Shown: piece by piece, positions 1 to 11,081 of the stretch
Layout of the letters: every line of letters begins with the position of its first letter
Position numbering within the stretch: the stretch's first letter is position 1
DNA from: Calycina herbarum
Lineage: Eukaryota > Ascomycota > Leotiomycetes > Helotiales > Pezizellaceae
Assembly: GCA_001414485.1 (NCBI GenBank)
Contig: LLEY01000002.1
Location: 806,001 to 870,000, forward strand
Length of the DNA: 64,000 nt
Direction of reading: 5' to 3'
Position numbers and translations under genes: made by a program
Notes under the pieces: model-generated
Told to the model about the DNA's origin: nothing
The model's database searches: none
The model's input: the letters and a program-made list of their open reading frames with translations, nothing else

Positions 1-675
1 ACGACTACGGCGATCGTCGGGATCCGATGATGTTGAAAACTACTTCTGGTTGTTATATATTTGAGGATTATTTAATCGAAGGCGATGATCCCTCCTCCCC
101 AGAAATAGTGATTGAGGATTTACTGCCCTGGTGCGGACCGGTAAGGCCTTACAAAATTGTTGATGGGAGTAAACTGGCTTCTTGGAATCCATTAGGGAGT
201 GAGGAGAAGAGCTTTCCGTATAGGACGAATTGCTATAGGTGTCCTAGTACAGCGTGTGAGAGTGTGGAGATTGATCCTTTTAACCCGACGACTTATTGTT
301 GGGTCAAGGGGGAGGGAGTAAATGGGACTAAGTAAGTTTCTCTCGCTCTTTGGGATGAGGAGAAAGGAGGGGGGTTTGAGGGGTTTGACTGATACAAATG
401 AGTAGCATTTGGCATGAGAGTGCGAGGAATGTTCAGCCTTGGGGGAAATGCTATCTTCCTGGTTGGATATTTGATGATACTGATCCGATTTCTCTCAACC
501 AAAGTAAGTTTTCATGCCCCCTCCGCGATTGGCACTTGTCCTGGGTACCTGGGTCAAGGAAGTACGATGTATGGTGTATGAAGTACTGATACTGACTCTC
601 CCAACAGCCATGAAGGGAGCAGGAGAACAGTGTCCAGACTCGGATGAGGTCCCTGAAATACCTCGTCTTGCTTGA
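1..675 (+). CDS. 3' part of a Cys-rich hypothetical protein, 5'-truncated by the window edge
   Basis: The reading frame is already open at the left edge, so the true start lies outside. Proposed exons are 3..331, 403..503 and 608..675, with gtaagt donors at 332 and 504 and the stop at 673-675. The protein repeats a W/L-KTT-x-G/N-CY pattern and has paired cysteines (NCYRCP, TTYCW, GKCYLP, EQCP). This looks like the small extracellular Cys-rich domain found in many secreted fungal proteins, but I do not recognise a named family. A signal peptide cannot be checked because the N-terminus is missing. The exon frames join without stops, which supports a working gene. Confidence 0.6.
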
Positions 676-1465
676 GGTTCTCGAGGCTCTGGAGGTTGAC
701 CGTGCGTATGAAGAACAAAACATTGCAAAAAGGAGATGGCGGGGGAAACAAAAGTAAGAAGTAGATCAGAAAACAGAGCCCGACATTTGAAGCGACAACC
801 AAGGCGCGTAAATAAACTCAACCCTGATAAAATACAATTAAAGGAAAGCGTACTCCATAAATCAAAACAAATCTCTCCCAAAATATCCTGTTCCAAAAAT
901 GAAGGCATCGCGATCAAGAGCTCCAAGAAATGGATCACCGGAGATTCCCGTCACCTTACCCCACCTTCACAGCCACAACTCAGCTCAACTCTTGCGTGGC
1001 TCACCCAACCAATCACAGCTCCCCACAGCTTGCCACCTCAAACCAGTTCCAAGGTTATTAACAGCTGGAACCGCCCTCCAATTCACTTCGGCTTTCTCTC
1101 TACTTAACTACCATTCACTTCAATCGCTTGTAAGTACCTATAAATACCCCCCTTCTTTACTTAGGGATAAGTAGAGCAACGACAATTACCGGCGCAAAAC
1201 GATACCATCATACGAAACCTCACTGACATCACACCGCATAGCCTCATCAGTAAACCACATTCACATTCAGGAAACGCAACTTCCTCAATCAGCTCAACAA
1301 CCTTCTACCAAAACCAACCCGTACGTTCCCTCCCCCTAATCCTCTCCCATCCCCATTTTCATTTTACCTACCTCGCTCCTTCCCCAAAAACTCCCCTTCC
1401 CTCCCCTCACCAAAAAACCAACCTAACACCCCCTCTCCCAGAAATCAAAATCAAAAACCACAAAA
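676..1465. other. Intergenic region with pyrimidine-rich tracts
   Basis: No convincing coding region. The stretch 1180-1465 is C/T- and C/A-rich in the way of fungal promoters and 5' leaders, directly ahead of the small ORF at 1466. A gtaagta at 1129 and a gtacgt at 1321 with later AG dinucleotides could mark 5'-UTR introns. Confidence 0.4.
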
Positions 1466-1639
1466 ATGTGTAGCTCCTCCTCTTCTTCGCTCGTAAACCG
1501 CAACGGTCCCGGCTCGGCCGCAGCATCAACAATCTCCTCCATCGTCAAGCCAGAGAGCGGCGCGACGGGAAAGACGAAGTGCTTTGAGTGTGATGGGGTG
1601 GAGTGTTGTTGTATTCCTATTCCTTGTACCGTTATGTAG
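1466..1639 (+). CDS. 57-residue Cys-rich microprotein ending in a CaaX box (CTVM)
   Basis: The ATG at 1466 follows an A-rich context and opens 57 codons. The N-terminal part is Ser/Ala-rich and low complexity. The last 20 residues hold seven cysteines, in the pattern KCFECDGVECCCIPIPCTVM. The terminus C-T-V-M fits the CaaX prenylation rule, and a final Met favours farnesyl transferase. The CCC cluster just before it would suit palmitoylation. Fungal a-factor-type pheromone precursors end in CaaX boxes, and hybrid pheromone precursors of Trichoderma carry C-[TS]-V-M motifs. Here there is only one motif and seven cysteines, so a lipid-anchored signalling or stress microprotein is as likely. No intron is needed. 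Coding status is inferred from the motif and start context alone. Confidence 0.5.
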   Translation: MCSSSSSSLVNRNGPGSAAASTISSIVKPESGATGKTKCFECDGVECCCIPIPCTVM

Positions 1640-2346
1640 GTTTGGGATTACATTTGCATACGGGGAGCATTGGGGGAGAAATGGGGAATGGGAAGGATGG
1701 AGAATTAGGGGAAGGGAGAGGATGAGGGGTGGTGGTGGGAGATTATGAGGAAAGGCGTTTTTGGGGGATGAAATGAAGATATATCCAGTGCTTGATTGGG
1801 ATGCGTTTGTGCGAGGGAGATATTTGGGTTTCTTATGGGATGAGCATTTGATTGGGGTGACGGGTGATGATTGATGGGGTTACGTTCTTTCATTTGGGGC
1901 GGTGGATCTATGAGATATTGAGAATGACAAAACATACATCAACTGATTGGTATGAACCATGGCAGATTCCTCCACTCTGAGACACCCCTACGACCAGTAT
2001 TGCCTTCCCAAGTTGGGGATACACAAGGCAGGAGCTACCTGGGTAGTTTAATCGTAGCTCAATCTCGGTCGTTCTTGCCTTCTCAGAAACCAGCAGTCAA
2101 ACACTGCCCCTCCGTTTTTAGGAATATAAATGGCAAGAGCTACCTAGGTATTGCCCATCCAAGGTATTCCACCATCTCAACCGTTCGTTCCTGCCTTCTC
2201 AGAAACCAGCAGTCGGGAAAAGAACCTAACATTCGCCTCTTCCTTTTTTGGGAACATAAATAGCAAGAGCTAAGTACCTTGAGTAGCCTCCATCTTAACG
2301 CCATTCGCTCCTCAACAAGCAGCGCAGAACCAAGCCCATCCCTTCT
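1640..2346. other. Intergenic region between the CaaX microprotein and MED7
   Basis: No gene is supported. A short tandem repeat lies inside (listed separately). Reading frames on both strands are low complexity and not protein-like. Confidence 0.4.
2028..2275. repeat. Imperfect tandem repeat, about 2.2 units of 104-130 bp
   Basis: Each unit begins with ggcaRgagctacctRgg (2028, 2132, decayed at 2262) and later contains gccttctcagaaaccagcag (near 2078 and 2195), then ggaa(t/c)ataaat. The copies differ by scattered substitutions and small indels. The position is downstream of the MED7 stop codon. Confidence 0.7.
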
Positions 2347-3237
2347 TCATGCAAACTCCCTCTCAAGCTCCTCCCAAACATCACCCCCCTTCTCCGCCAT
2401 ACTCACATCCCCACCCTCCTTCCCCTCCTCCCCCCCAATCTGCGCTTTCCCTAACCCCTCCAAAATCTCCCCAACCTTCTCCTTCATGTCCATAATCCCC
2501 TTTGTTTCCGCCTTCGACCTCTCCAACTGCTCTTGCATCATCAGGATTAAGCTCTCTCGAGCTTGGTGGGGGCGGTATTCGTTAAGTAGATGGTGGAAAT
2601 TGATGAATAGGGTTCGGAGATCTTGGATTTTGTCGGCGTACTGAATACAATTGTTAGGTCGATAGGAAGGTTGGAGGAAGGAGGGGAGGGTGGGGAGGGT
2701 GGGGAGAGGGAAGGAAGGGAAGAAGAGGGGGACGAACGTGTTCAGGATTGAGACTCATAATCCCTACTAATTCGAGGAAATTAAGAAGCAGAGATTTCGC
2801 AAGTTTCTTAAGGATGAACGCGCGATCGGAGTGTTTACCATTATTGGTGGGGGAGGAGGGTGGTGTATAGAGCTGTTGGATTCCTCCCTCTTCCAGCGAT
2901 GGAAGAGGGTTATTCAACTATATTATTATTCCATTAGCACATCTCCCCTTTCTTTCTCTCTATGCAGAATCCATACATTCCAAACATCCCCAAAACATCT
3001 ATATATCCCCTCTGTCGGCGGTTCTGGCGGTTGAAGATATCGCAGTTCGGAAGGGAGGTCTAGTATTCGCGGCGGTAGTGTTGTTGAGGGGTCTAGGGTC
3101 TTTGCGGAGTCTCCTAATTGTGCGATGCGGAGGGAGGATATGAGGGATAGGTTCTCTTCTGTGAATTGTTGCCAGAAGGGAGGGGGTGCTGGGAATGAGG
3201 CTGCTAGACGGGCTTCTGGTTCTTCCTCTGCCTGCAT
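2347..3237 (-). CDS. MED7: Mediator of RNA polymerase II transcription subunit 7
   Basis: Exons read as 3237..2977, 2917..2738 and 2640..2347, with introns of 59 and 97 bp, all phase 0, giving 244 residues. MED7 is a middle-module Mediator subunit that pairs with MED21 in the nucleus and is needed for regulated polymerase II transcription. Diagnostic blocks are [16 protein letters not shown] near residue 15, [17 protein letters not shown] near residue 60, GIQQLYTPP near 100 and the helical stretch [20 protein letters not shown] near 120. Exon 3 gives [22 protein letters not shown], then a coiled coil and an acidic tail. The first intron has gtatgg and the second gttcgt as donor, the second being weak. 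It is transcribed divergently from the PAP2 gene at 3737. Confidence 0.92.
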
Positions 3238-3736
3238 CTTGTCGTTGTGTTGCGTTTGGGGAGGTGGTTGAGTTGAAGTTGTAAGCCCTTTGCTTCACCA
3301 GCTGTAGTAGAGGAGCAATTTTGGAGTGAGGGGAGTACAAGTGAATTGTTGTTTTGGTGAAGACCTCGGCTGGTGGTACCTTGGGGAACGAATTTGGCAA
3401 GGCTGAGGAAGCGCTAACATACCCTGGAAGCTTCAGTGACGTTCCACCAAAAATATCCCCTGTAGGATCATCTGCAGCGTCACCGAGTCAGGCTGTGCTT
3501 CATTGTGGTTGTGACAGGTGTCGCGTGAGAGATATTAATGTACTTGAGTAACCACCGACGTCAGGAACAATTCATTCACACCTCAAGTCCTCCCCTATTT
3601 CTGTCTCTCTCGCTCTCGCTCTCTCTTCCTTCTCTCTCCTTTTCCCTCGTTACGTTCATGCTCTCCCACAGTGTCGCTCCTTAGTTTATTTCCATGCTTT
3701 AGGCATGCGAGACTATTGAACCGAGTCCGAAGAAAG
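3238..3736. promoter_or_regulatory. Divergent promoter region between MED7 and the PAP2 phosphatase gene
   Basis: About 500 bp separate the two start codons. A CT-rich microsatellite-like tract at 3600-3660 (tctctcgctctcgctctctc) lies 80 bp ahead of the PAP2 start and resembles fungal core-promoter pyrimidine tracts. No coding sequence is supported. Confidence 0.45.
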
Positions 3737-4869
3737 ATGTCCCTCAGAAGCTCCGATGGCGGGTTGACCGCGAGATCAGGTTGGATTGGGAGTGTTGCCA
3801 GGTTTTGGGAGGTAGGAGAATTATTCCAAATCATATTATATGGCCAGGGACTGACTGCTGCTAGAAAACGTACGCTCCAGATTATATTGGTTTAATGATC
3901 CTCACAACAGCATACTTCTTGGTACGGCGAGTCTATACTGTCCTCCCTCCTACTTTACCGGATAATTGCTGATGCATATACTGCAGATTGAGTTTCTGCA
4001 GGAACCATTCCATCGATTGTTCTTCATAAGCAATATAAACATCCAATACCCACACGCCGAAGTCGAGAGGGTGCCTCCGGGTTGGAACATAATTTACGCT
4101 GGATGCATACCATTTGTAATTCTGGCTTTGACTCTTGGGGTTCTACGAGCTGGGGTTCACAAGAGCCATGTTACATTACTTGGGTTCTTGATAAGGTCCG
4201 AATATTCCGAGTTAGTTGCGGTTTCTTGCTAACAATTCGCAGTTTGTTTCTCACTACTTTTATCACGGACGTTATTAAGAATGCAGTTGGACGACCAAGA
4301 CCAGATCTGATATCACGATGCAAGCCGAAGCCTGGGACACCAAAAGATGTGTTGGTTGATATTAGTGTTTGTACGGAGAAGAATCATCATGTTTTGCACG
4401 ATGGGTGGAGGAGCTTTCCTTCTGGACATTCTTCATTTGCTTTCGCGGGTTTGGGGTTTCTTGCCCTGTTTTTCTGTGGACAGATGCATGTTTTCCGTCC
4501 GAGAACAGATTTAGGGAGGGCATTGCTTGCTATGGCTCCTTTACTTTGCGCAGCTATGATTGCAATAAGTCGTTGCGAGGATTATCGGTAAGTCACCCTT
4601 GCTTCATAAAGCTCTGCTGTGTTTATAACAACACTAACCCCGATTCCAGGCACGATGTTTACGATGTCACTTGCGGTTCCATTATTGGTATTAGCGTTGC
4701 CTACTTTTCCTACAGGCGATATTATCCTAAGCTTCGTTCACCGAACTGTGACGAGCCATTCCCTTCTCGTGAGGCAATGTTCAACGAAGGCTTTGGAAAA
4801 ATCAAGAACGATGAGGAAACAGGAAGAGGGGTTCGAGATTTTGATTTGAGCGATGACGAGGAGAATTAG
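3737..4869 (+). CDS. PAP2-family lipid phosphate phosphatase (diacylglycerol pyrophosphate phosphatase type)
   Basis: Five exons (3737..3811, 3865..3921, 3987..4195, 4243..4587, 4650..4869) with introns of 47-65 bp give 301 residues. All three PAP2 signature motifs are present: KNAVGRPRP, PSGHSSF, and SR-x4-RHDVYD spanning the exon 4/5 junction. The block EPFHRLFF followed by IQYPHAEVERVP is typical of fungal DPP1/LPP1-like enzymes. These are six-helix membrane proteins that remove phosphate from diacylglycerol pyrophosphate, phosphatidate and lyso-phosphatidate, with the active site facing the lumen or outside. The start at 3737 (MSLRSSDGG) was chosen because an upstream in-frame Met would add non-conserved residues. 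The C-terminus is acidic (DLSDDEEN). The key catalytic Arg and His residues are intact, so the gene looks functional. Confidence 0.9.
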
Positions 4870-5098
4870 TACTTACACACCTTGTACTTTTAAGGTATAC
4901 GAAATGCATATTTGTTTAACACTGCTGAGTTTGGAGAAATAGTACATACAATACATTTTTCTACTTTTCCTCTTTGTCTTCAGACCTTGCAAAATTACCG
5001 CTTTAGGGATGAAGTTCTGTCACTCGTTCTCGGGTTTTTCTAGTCGCGCCACTCGACTTCTTTCTTTGTCCACCAACATCAATTTCTTTATCCCAACT

Positions 5099-8000
5099 AT
5101 GGACTTCTGGGCTCCAACGCCCAGTTGGGTCGAAAGCGTCCACTCAGTGGTGGATGACTTTCCAACCGACGCCTTCCAAATCCACAAATCCTTCACGTCC
5201 TCCAGCAGTTTTCCAATTTCTTGTCATATTCGCACTGCTACACGATCCTACTTGTCGCCATCTACACCTCTGTCGTATGGCTCTCTGCTAGCCATGGAAA
5301 GAAGAAGAAATAGCGTCGCGCCGCAGGACCAAGAGGATTGGCCACTTCTGAGGTCCAAAACGTTTTTGACCATCGTGATCCTCATTTTGCTTCTGATTCT
5401 GTATTTTGGGGTTTGGCAGGGTCTGTGGGGGACGATTTATTATCACCTTGAGTACATTCGGGCGGCGCTCGGGAATGATGCGGTTGGGACGGCTTGCGCG
5501 AGGGTTAAGGCCGTCAAGAATCCGTGGTATGATTTGGAACAGGAGGGGTGGTGGACTTTGCAGAAGTGTTTGGGGAATGAGGATGGATTTAGGAGGCAGG
5601 GGGAATTAATGGCGTTGGTGAGTTTTGGACTGTCCGATGAGATGTATGAATCGGATGCTGATGGAGCGAAGTTTGTTGATAGGGTTAAGGATTTTCTTAG
5701 CCTTCTGGGCCCTTTTCCGGTAAGTAGTTCTCGCAACCCAGTTTGATAATAATTAGTAACAATCAATAGACACTGATTGCAATTGGAACTGCTTTCTACT
5801 ATCTTGTTACCCACGGCCCGGAGTATGTAAGTTTCCTAGTCATACAATACACACCTACAACACATGTCTGATATCAAATAGGTTGAACGCTCTGTTGGTG
5901 TCATTCGACATACTCAACCAAATATTTTGGCCCGCATTGTTTTTGGACTTCTCACTCTCGCTCTAGGAGCAGTATGGCTATTCTGGTCATTCAAAAAATT
6001 CCTCCTAGCTGCAGCCGCACTTTCCGTCGTAGCCCTCGGATTACTTACCTACCATTTCTACACCGAGACTCCGTCAAGGGCATGGCAAGATGTCACAACG
6101 ATGATGCGACCAGCCATCGACTTCGTCGTCTTGGTCGCCTCTCAAGCTCTGCCATATCTTTTGACGATCCTCAAACCTATCCAACATATCCTCACCTCCC
6201 TCTACTACTATCGCACTTGTCACCATATCCAGGACTGTCAGTGTCCTACCGTAGATGAGCTGAACGTTCTCTGCCAAGCAAGTAACACTCTAAGGGATAA
6301 CTTACACCGCTCAATTGAAAACAACCAAACCCTCCGAGAACGAGTCACACAACAAGCGGATGAAATAAGGATCCTCCAAGGCCTTCCTCCAAACCCTACA
6401 CATGGACAGAGACGGATTGCGTGGCAAGCTGAAAGACGAAGAATCAATCCCGAGGCATGGAGGGAAGGTCCTATCAATCCCAATCCACAGCCGTTACTAT
6501 CTCCCAAAAGTCGCGAACACCGAAATGAGGTTGAACGTTTACAGGATGTCATATATGAACTCGAACGTCACCAATTGAGTCAGGAGAAAAAATACGAGGC
6601 CAGGATTAGTAATATGAAAGCTCAACTTGGGTATGCGAAGGGCGATGGAAATGTCCTCCAAACTAAAGAAGAAGTAATTGCCCTCCGCACCGCCCTCCAA
6701 AACAAAGACAAAGAATTAAACCAAGCCCGTCACCTCGCCATGAGGAACAAACTCGAGCTTGAGAATGAACGAGATACGGTTGGTTCGAGAGCTTGTAAGA
6801 ATGAAGCGAGCTGCCAAGCGCTTATCAAGAGATTGCAGAATGAGAAGTATGTTCTTCTCAAGACGCATAGGGATAATGATCTTATGGTTCAAGAAGCCGC
6901 AAGAGAGTTTGGGAAGAGCGAGGAGGAGGCGAGACATTATACTGTGAGGAGTTATCTTCAAGAACTGACGCAGGCGATGGTGTTACAGATTGCCGCTGGT
7001 GGACTCGGGAATGTCAGGGATCAACCTGTTTTCGCGAATATTTTGAACAATATGGATAGGATACGATTGAAGGAATTGGAGTCTTACAAGAATCGACTTG
7101 AGGATGAGGTGGAGAGGTTGGGAGGCAACCTACAATTCGTCAAGATGGGATTGAACATTCGACTTCCACCGAACAAGTTACTCCACTTCAAGGGCTTGGA
7201 GAATGGTGTGTTTGAGGTTTATTTGGGTCTTTGTGATGCGGTGAAGTTGTTTACGGATGTGTTTCTTAAGGATGTTGGTCCTTATGGGGTGCTTCCTTGG
7301 GATCATCCACAGCCTAGGAATGAGACGAGTAATCGGCGGATTCATATTCAGGTTCTGGATATGTTTGATCAGCAGCTCAAGGTGGTGAAGAATTTGAAGT
7401 ATGAACAGTATGAACGACTCATACATAGTCTTCTTCATCAGGAGATTGCTCGCTTATTCGGGCGGTTGCTCGATTTAAAAAGGGAGGCGGTAGAGAACAA
7501 GAAACATGTTTTATCTCCGATGTCTATTCAAATGTTGGAAGGAAGGAGCAAGGATATCTCAACAACTATGCGCGTAGCTCTAGGATTCATGTCCGACCAA
7601 AGAGAGGTGGAGAAAACAGACATCCCACTTAGCGAACCGATAATGGGCATCAAAGCAGACCTTCGCTACAAAATCTGGATCGCAACGCAAGAAGCCATCG
7701 ACCACCTCCAACAAGCACTCCTCTCATTCAACACCATTCCCCCTCTCTGGCGCATCCCAGAAGGCATCGGTGCACCCTCTTTCCTCCCAACAAAAACCTT
7801 CCCCGATCTCGTAACGCGTGTTTTGAAATTCGAAATCAACGTCCTGGACGATCGCATAACGCAACTCCTAGACTTCATGGAACGCGAACGTCTCCCCGGA
7901 ACTACAGCCGGACAGCCTCGTATAGCAGGACCTCCCAAGTATCAAGCAGACTTCGACGCGCTCACCGCTGCAATCACATTTGCAAAACTTTGTAAAGGCC

Positions 8001-8602
8001 ATTGGTGGGATCAACTATATCCCGACCAAGTTGGTCGTCCAAGATTGCCTCTTGATCATCCCCCTCTTCTACATGCTGTGAGGAGGGAAACAGGCGACAT
8101 CCTAGTACCTAACGTCAACCCCTTCCCATGGAAACTCCAAATCGACGGCCGCCTCCAAGATTCCCGTATCGTGGAACCCTCGTCCAAAGACGCCAACAAC
8201 GAACTAACCTCCCAAATCGTCCTCGACTCCGGAATCCACCACGTAACCTACAAATTCCCGCCCGTCCCCAATTCCGAAATCGACCTCAAGCAAGATAGCT
8301 CTGGTAATTTGATCTTCGGCGATTTCGAAACGGAGAAGAGGTGGTATGAGAAATACTACGATCGTAGGAGACAGCTTGTTAATTGGTGTAATGTGAGTGG
8401 GAAGGGACTGCCGTATCATGTTGGGATTTGGGATCATGGCAAGGAGGGCCCGAATATGGGCTTGATGAAGGCGAAGAAGAGGGAGTTGGCAGAGAGCGTT
8501 AGGGATTTGACGGCGTTCATGATGGCGAATAATTTGGTAGTGCCGGAGTGGCCGTACAAGGGGGGGAAGATGGAGCCGGATGTTGAGATGAAGGGGACGT
8601 GA
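5099..8602 (+). CDS. Large membrane-anchored coiled-coil protein of unknown function
   Basis: Exons 5099..5719, 5770..5826 and 5882..8602 join in phase 0 (gtaagt donors) to about 1132 residues. The Met at 5099 has A at -3 and G at +4; an in-frame Met at 5009 would add 30 residues and one at 5294 would remove 65. Visible parts are a hydrophobic helix encoded near 5360-5410 (FLTIVILILLLILYFGVW), a second near 5775-5815, a strongly hydrophobic double segment near 5930-6060, and a possible fourth near 6115-6180. From about 6240 the protein is charged and helical with coiled-coil character (6500-7130), then a globular region to the end. I do not recognise the family. A tethering or scaffold role at an internal membrane is inference only. 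It starts about 230 bp after the PAP2 stop on the same strand. Confidence 0.75.
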
Positions 8603-9183
8603 GGGTGTTTCTGGGGGGGCGATAGGAGAGTTTGGGTCTTTTGATAAAGAGTCAGTTCAGTGTATGGTTATGCTTCTGAAACTGAGGTGACAATGTTATT
8701 GCTTCCATGTCTCGCTTGTTACCTCACTACGCGGCTTACGGCTCAATGCCTTTGCCTTGTTTCTCGGCGATTGAAATGGAACCTCGCCTCTCTCTTGTAT
8801 TGTTTTCCCCTTGAATTTCTTTTCGCATTATTGCTAGTGACTTAATGTAAGATGGTTTTATCTATCTTGTTGTTGATCGTTTTCCATCTTAGAAAGTTTA
8901 TTTCCATCAATCAGCACCCATGAATACATTAAGTCAAGCAATTAGAAATTGAATATTAAATTGGCTAGCGCTTTGAGTCGCATTAATAAGTGAAGATATA
9001 AGGTGGTTTACATCGTCTCGTTGTCTCTACAAACTCGTTTTTTTATGATTTTGGAATCTCTCCAAATATTATAGTTATAAATAAGTTCTGGCTTGCTAGA
9101 TATCTAGATGACCTGGATTTCGTAAGTAACAAAGCAACTTAGCTTTATAAAAATAGATTTGAAAGGAAGTTCAATCCAACGAC
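8603..9183. other. Intergenic region, A+T-rich from about 8860
   Basis: Holds the 3' flank of the coiled-coil gene and the decayed 3' end of the kinase pseudogene. Nothing else is supported. Confidence 0.4.
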
Positions 9184-10271
9184 CTACAAAGAATAGAGGG
9201 TAATTCGGTCGTCGTAATCTTCCTCGGGAGCTGACTTGGGAACCAACTCGTGATAAGCCTGCGAGTACTTGGGGCCAATTTTGGAGCGGGATGGGTGCCA
9301 TTCTCCCAACTCATCTAGAAAAGAGGAATTGTGAGTTTCGTGCAATGAGTGATGAAAGCAGGTTTGCAGAGGCAGAGGCACGGTCTTACATTCGTTGTGC
9401 GCCCAAAAGGAGCACGCATCAAACAGGACGGGAATTCCTGTCGATTTTCGCGCTGAGAAATTGCCTTCCCATAAGTCTCCATGGACAAGACAGGGTTTCA
9501 CAGCCCTTCCACTGGATTCGAGTGCCCCAAGAAGGCGAGGAATAACCTTGTTGAAGAAAACTGGTGCGAGAGTATTTATTTGCTGACTTGGGGGTCTTAC
9601 TGTCTCTTTCCAACTCAAATGAATCTTTCATAGCCGATGCAAAAAATGATTCCCAGTTGAGCAGCCACGGGTTGGTTTGTTTGAGTATCCCATGGTAGGT
9701 TGGACGTTGGAAGCCAAAAAGACCTGTTGGAGATACACTATTCTAATGCACAGCGGCCAAACATTGAACAAACAGACTCACGTCAACCTCAGCTGTAGAT
9801 TCAACCATGTCGATATAATCATATAGGATAAAGTAAGACTGGGTGTCGGTCTGAGTCTGGCACGAGCCCCATACGATGGGTTTAGGGCAAAACTCTGGCA
9901 CGACCTTGTGTATTGTTTCCATCGACTCATACTCACTTAATACCATTTCTTTGGCTGCTTCATAAGATCCGACCTAAATGAACATCTGCTTAGGAAGCGA
10001 AGAGTGTGAAATAAGTATACTTTACTTACCTTGAGGAAAAAGGCCTTGGGATATCCAGTGCCTAACTGTGTATCTATTCTCAAGGCTTGGTTCCACAAGC
10101 TGTTACCATGTAGTGATATTGCAATCACGGTTGTACCAGGAGGGAAAGCTGTCACTCATAAAAAATAAAAACACGTTGCGCCTGGCAGTATATCATACCT
10201 GCAGTAACATTTTGGTCAAATTCAATACCACTCGCAGGGTGGTTTGGGTACCGATCCAGCATGGTATGCAT
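9184..10271 (-). pseudogene. Decayed fructosamine/ketosamine-3-kinase (APH-type) gene
   Basis: Recognisable exons on the minus strand are 10271..10199 (MHTMLDRYPNHP), 10148..10030 (AFPPGTTVIAISLHGNSLWN, the nucleotide-binding start) and 9973 downward. Further on come SPTGLFGF, the catalytic CLVHGDLWEGN and FDACSFWAHNE, the usual kinase motifs of the fructosamine-kinase branch of the APH fold. Damage: an in-frame TAG at 9743-9745 (before NSVSPTG), a +1 frame change near 9600 between ELERD and PPSQQINTLAP, and loss of the C-terminal 30-40 residues after DDRITLYSL (stop at 9184). A 40 bp intron could hide the frame change but would delete conserved residues. Working members phosphorylate protein-bound sugars or other small substrates. 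Its 5' end abuts the aminotransferase fragment on the other strand. Confidence 0.75.
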
Positions 10272-10711
10272 TCGTGATGCGATTCAAGCAAGAACGAGCA
10301 CCTCCGGGTGTTACTCGCGAGATGTATGTTGGCAAACTCCTCCAGGAGGGGCTGGAAGACGTTGATATTCCCAAACCAACCGGTCTCCTTCACCGTGAAC
10401 CACTGTTTTCCAACCCTGAAATACTCCTCCCACATCTTTACACCGCAGATGCTACACGGGGCCTCCTCGGAACACAAGAGTTTAGCGAGGCGGAAGCGTT
10501 TTATGGGGAGGCTATCAAGCTGCCTGTTTGGGTGGGTACCAATAGCCGGGGAATTGCAGATCAGTATATCCAGTCTTTCAAAAGGGTCGCTAAGTTGCTA
10601 TCCTCTTACGGGACAGTCCTTCGTTATATGCAAAGTAGCGTAGTTATCTGTAGCGATTATCAAAGAAGCAACCCAGGGATTTTTTTGTTCAGATTTCAAG
10701 CGTTAAATTAG
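10241..10711 (+). pseudogene. C-terminal fragment of a DegT/DnrJ/EryC1/StrS-type aminotransferase
   Basis: An open frame of about 155 residues begins abruptly at GLGTDPAWYAFVMRF. It contains LHREPLF (the conserved HR-PLF pattern of this family), LLPHLY, FSEAEAFYGEAIKLPVWVG and QYIQSFKRVA, which match the C-terminal small domain of PLP-dependent sugar/aminocyclitol aminotransferases. The N-terminal two thirds, including the PLP lysine, is absent: the sequence to the left is the first exon of the kinase pseudogene on the opposite strand. The fragment therefore cannot be catalytic. Such enzymes act in deoxysugar or aminocyclitol synthesis. The family call rests on motif memory and is moderate. 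Confidence 0.55.
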
Positions 10712-11081
10712 AGCCTGAATAAAGCATTGTCGGGTTTCACTTCAAGTTAAGAGTTCAAATACAAGCGTCTCGTCATTGGTATTCCCAGTTCTCACTTACT
10801 TTTTCTTGCCCTTGAACGCCGGAAGGAAACCGTAGACGAAAGTTTTCTTTAGACTTTAGCTGAAGGGTACGTACTCTTGATATTCGCCCAAGAAATAAAA
10901 GTCCGGACCTAATCAATCATCACACAAAACGTACCCAACAGACCAATCTTAAGATTTATCCATGTATGTGTAAATTAAGGTTGCGTAAAAAACGCGGGGT
11001 ATCTCAACGCTCAAAAGAAGAAGATATACAAATACTCATCATAAACTCATAAATCATCTCACCCTTTCCCCACCCTCACCA
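10712..11081. other. Intergenic, no gene seen
   Basis: This is the convergent 3' region between the aminotransferase fragment and the gene ending at 11082. Both strands have only short frames. Confidence 0.4.

Noticed and set aside
10193..10477. 94-codon minus-strand frame opposite the aminotransferase fragment
   Set aside because: The kinase first exon uses a different frame, and this frame has no family features.
9184..10711. Active secondary-metabolite cluster
   Set aside because: Both genes are broken and no synthase, transporter or regulator is nearby.
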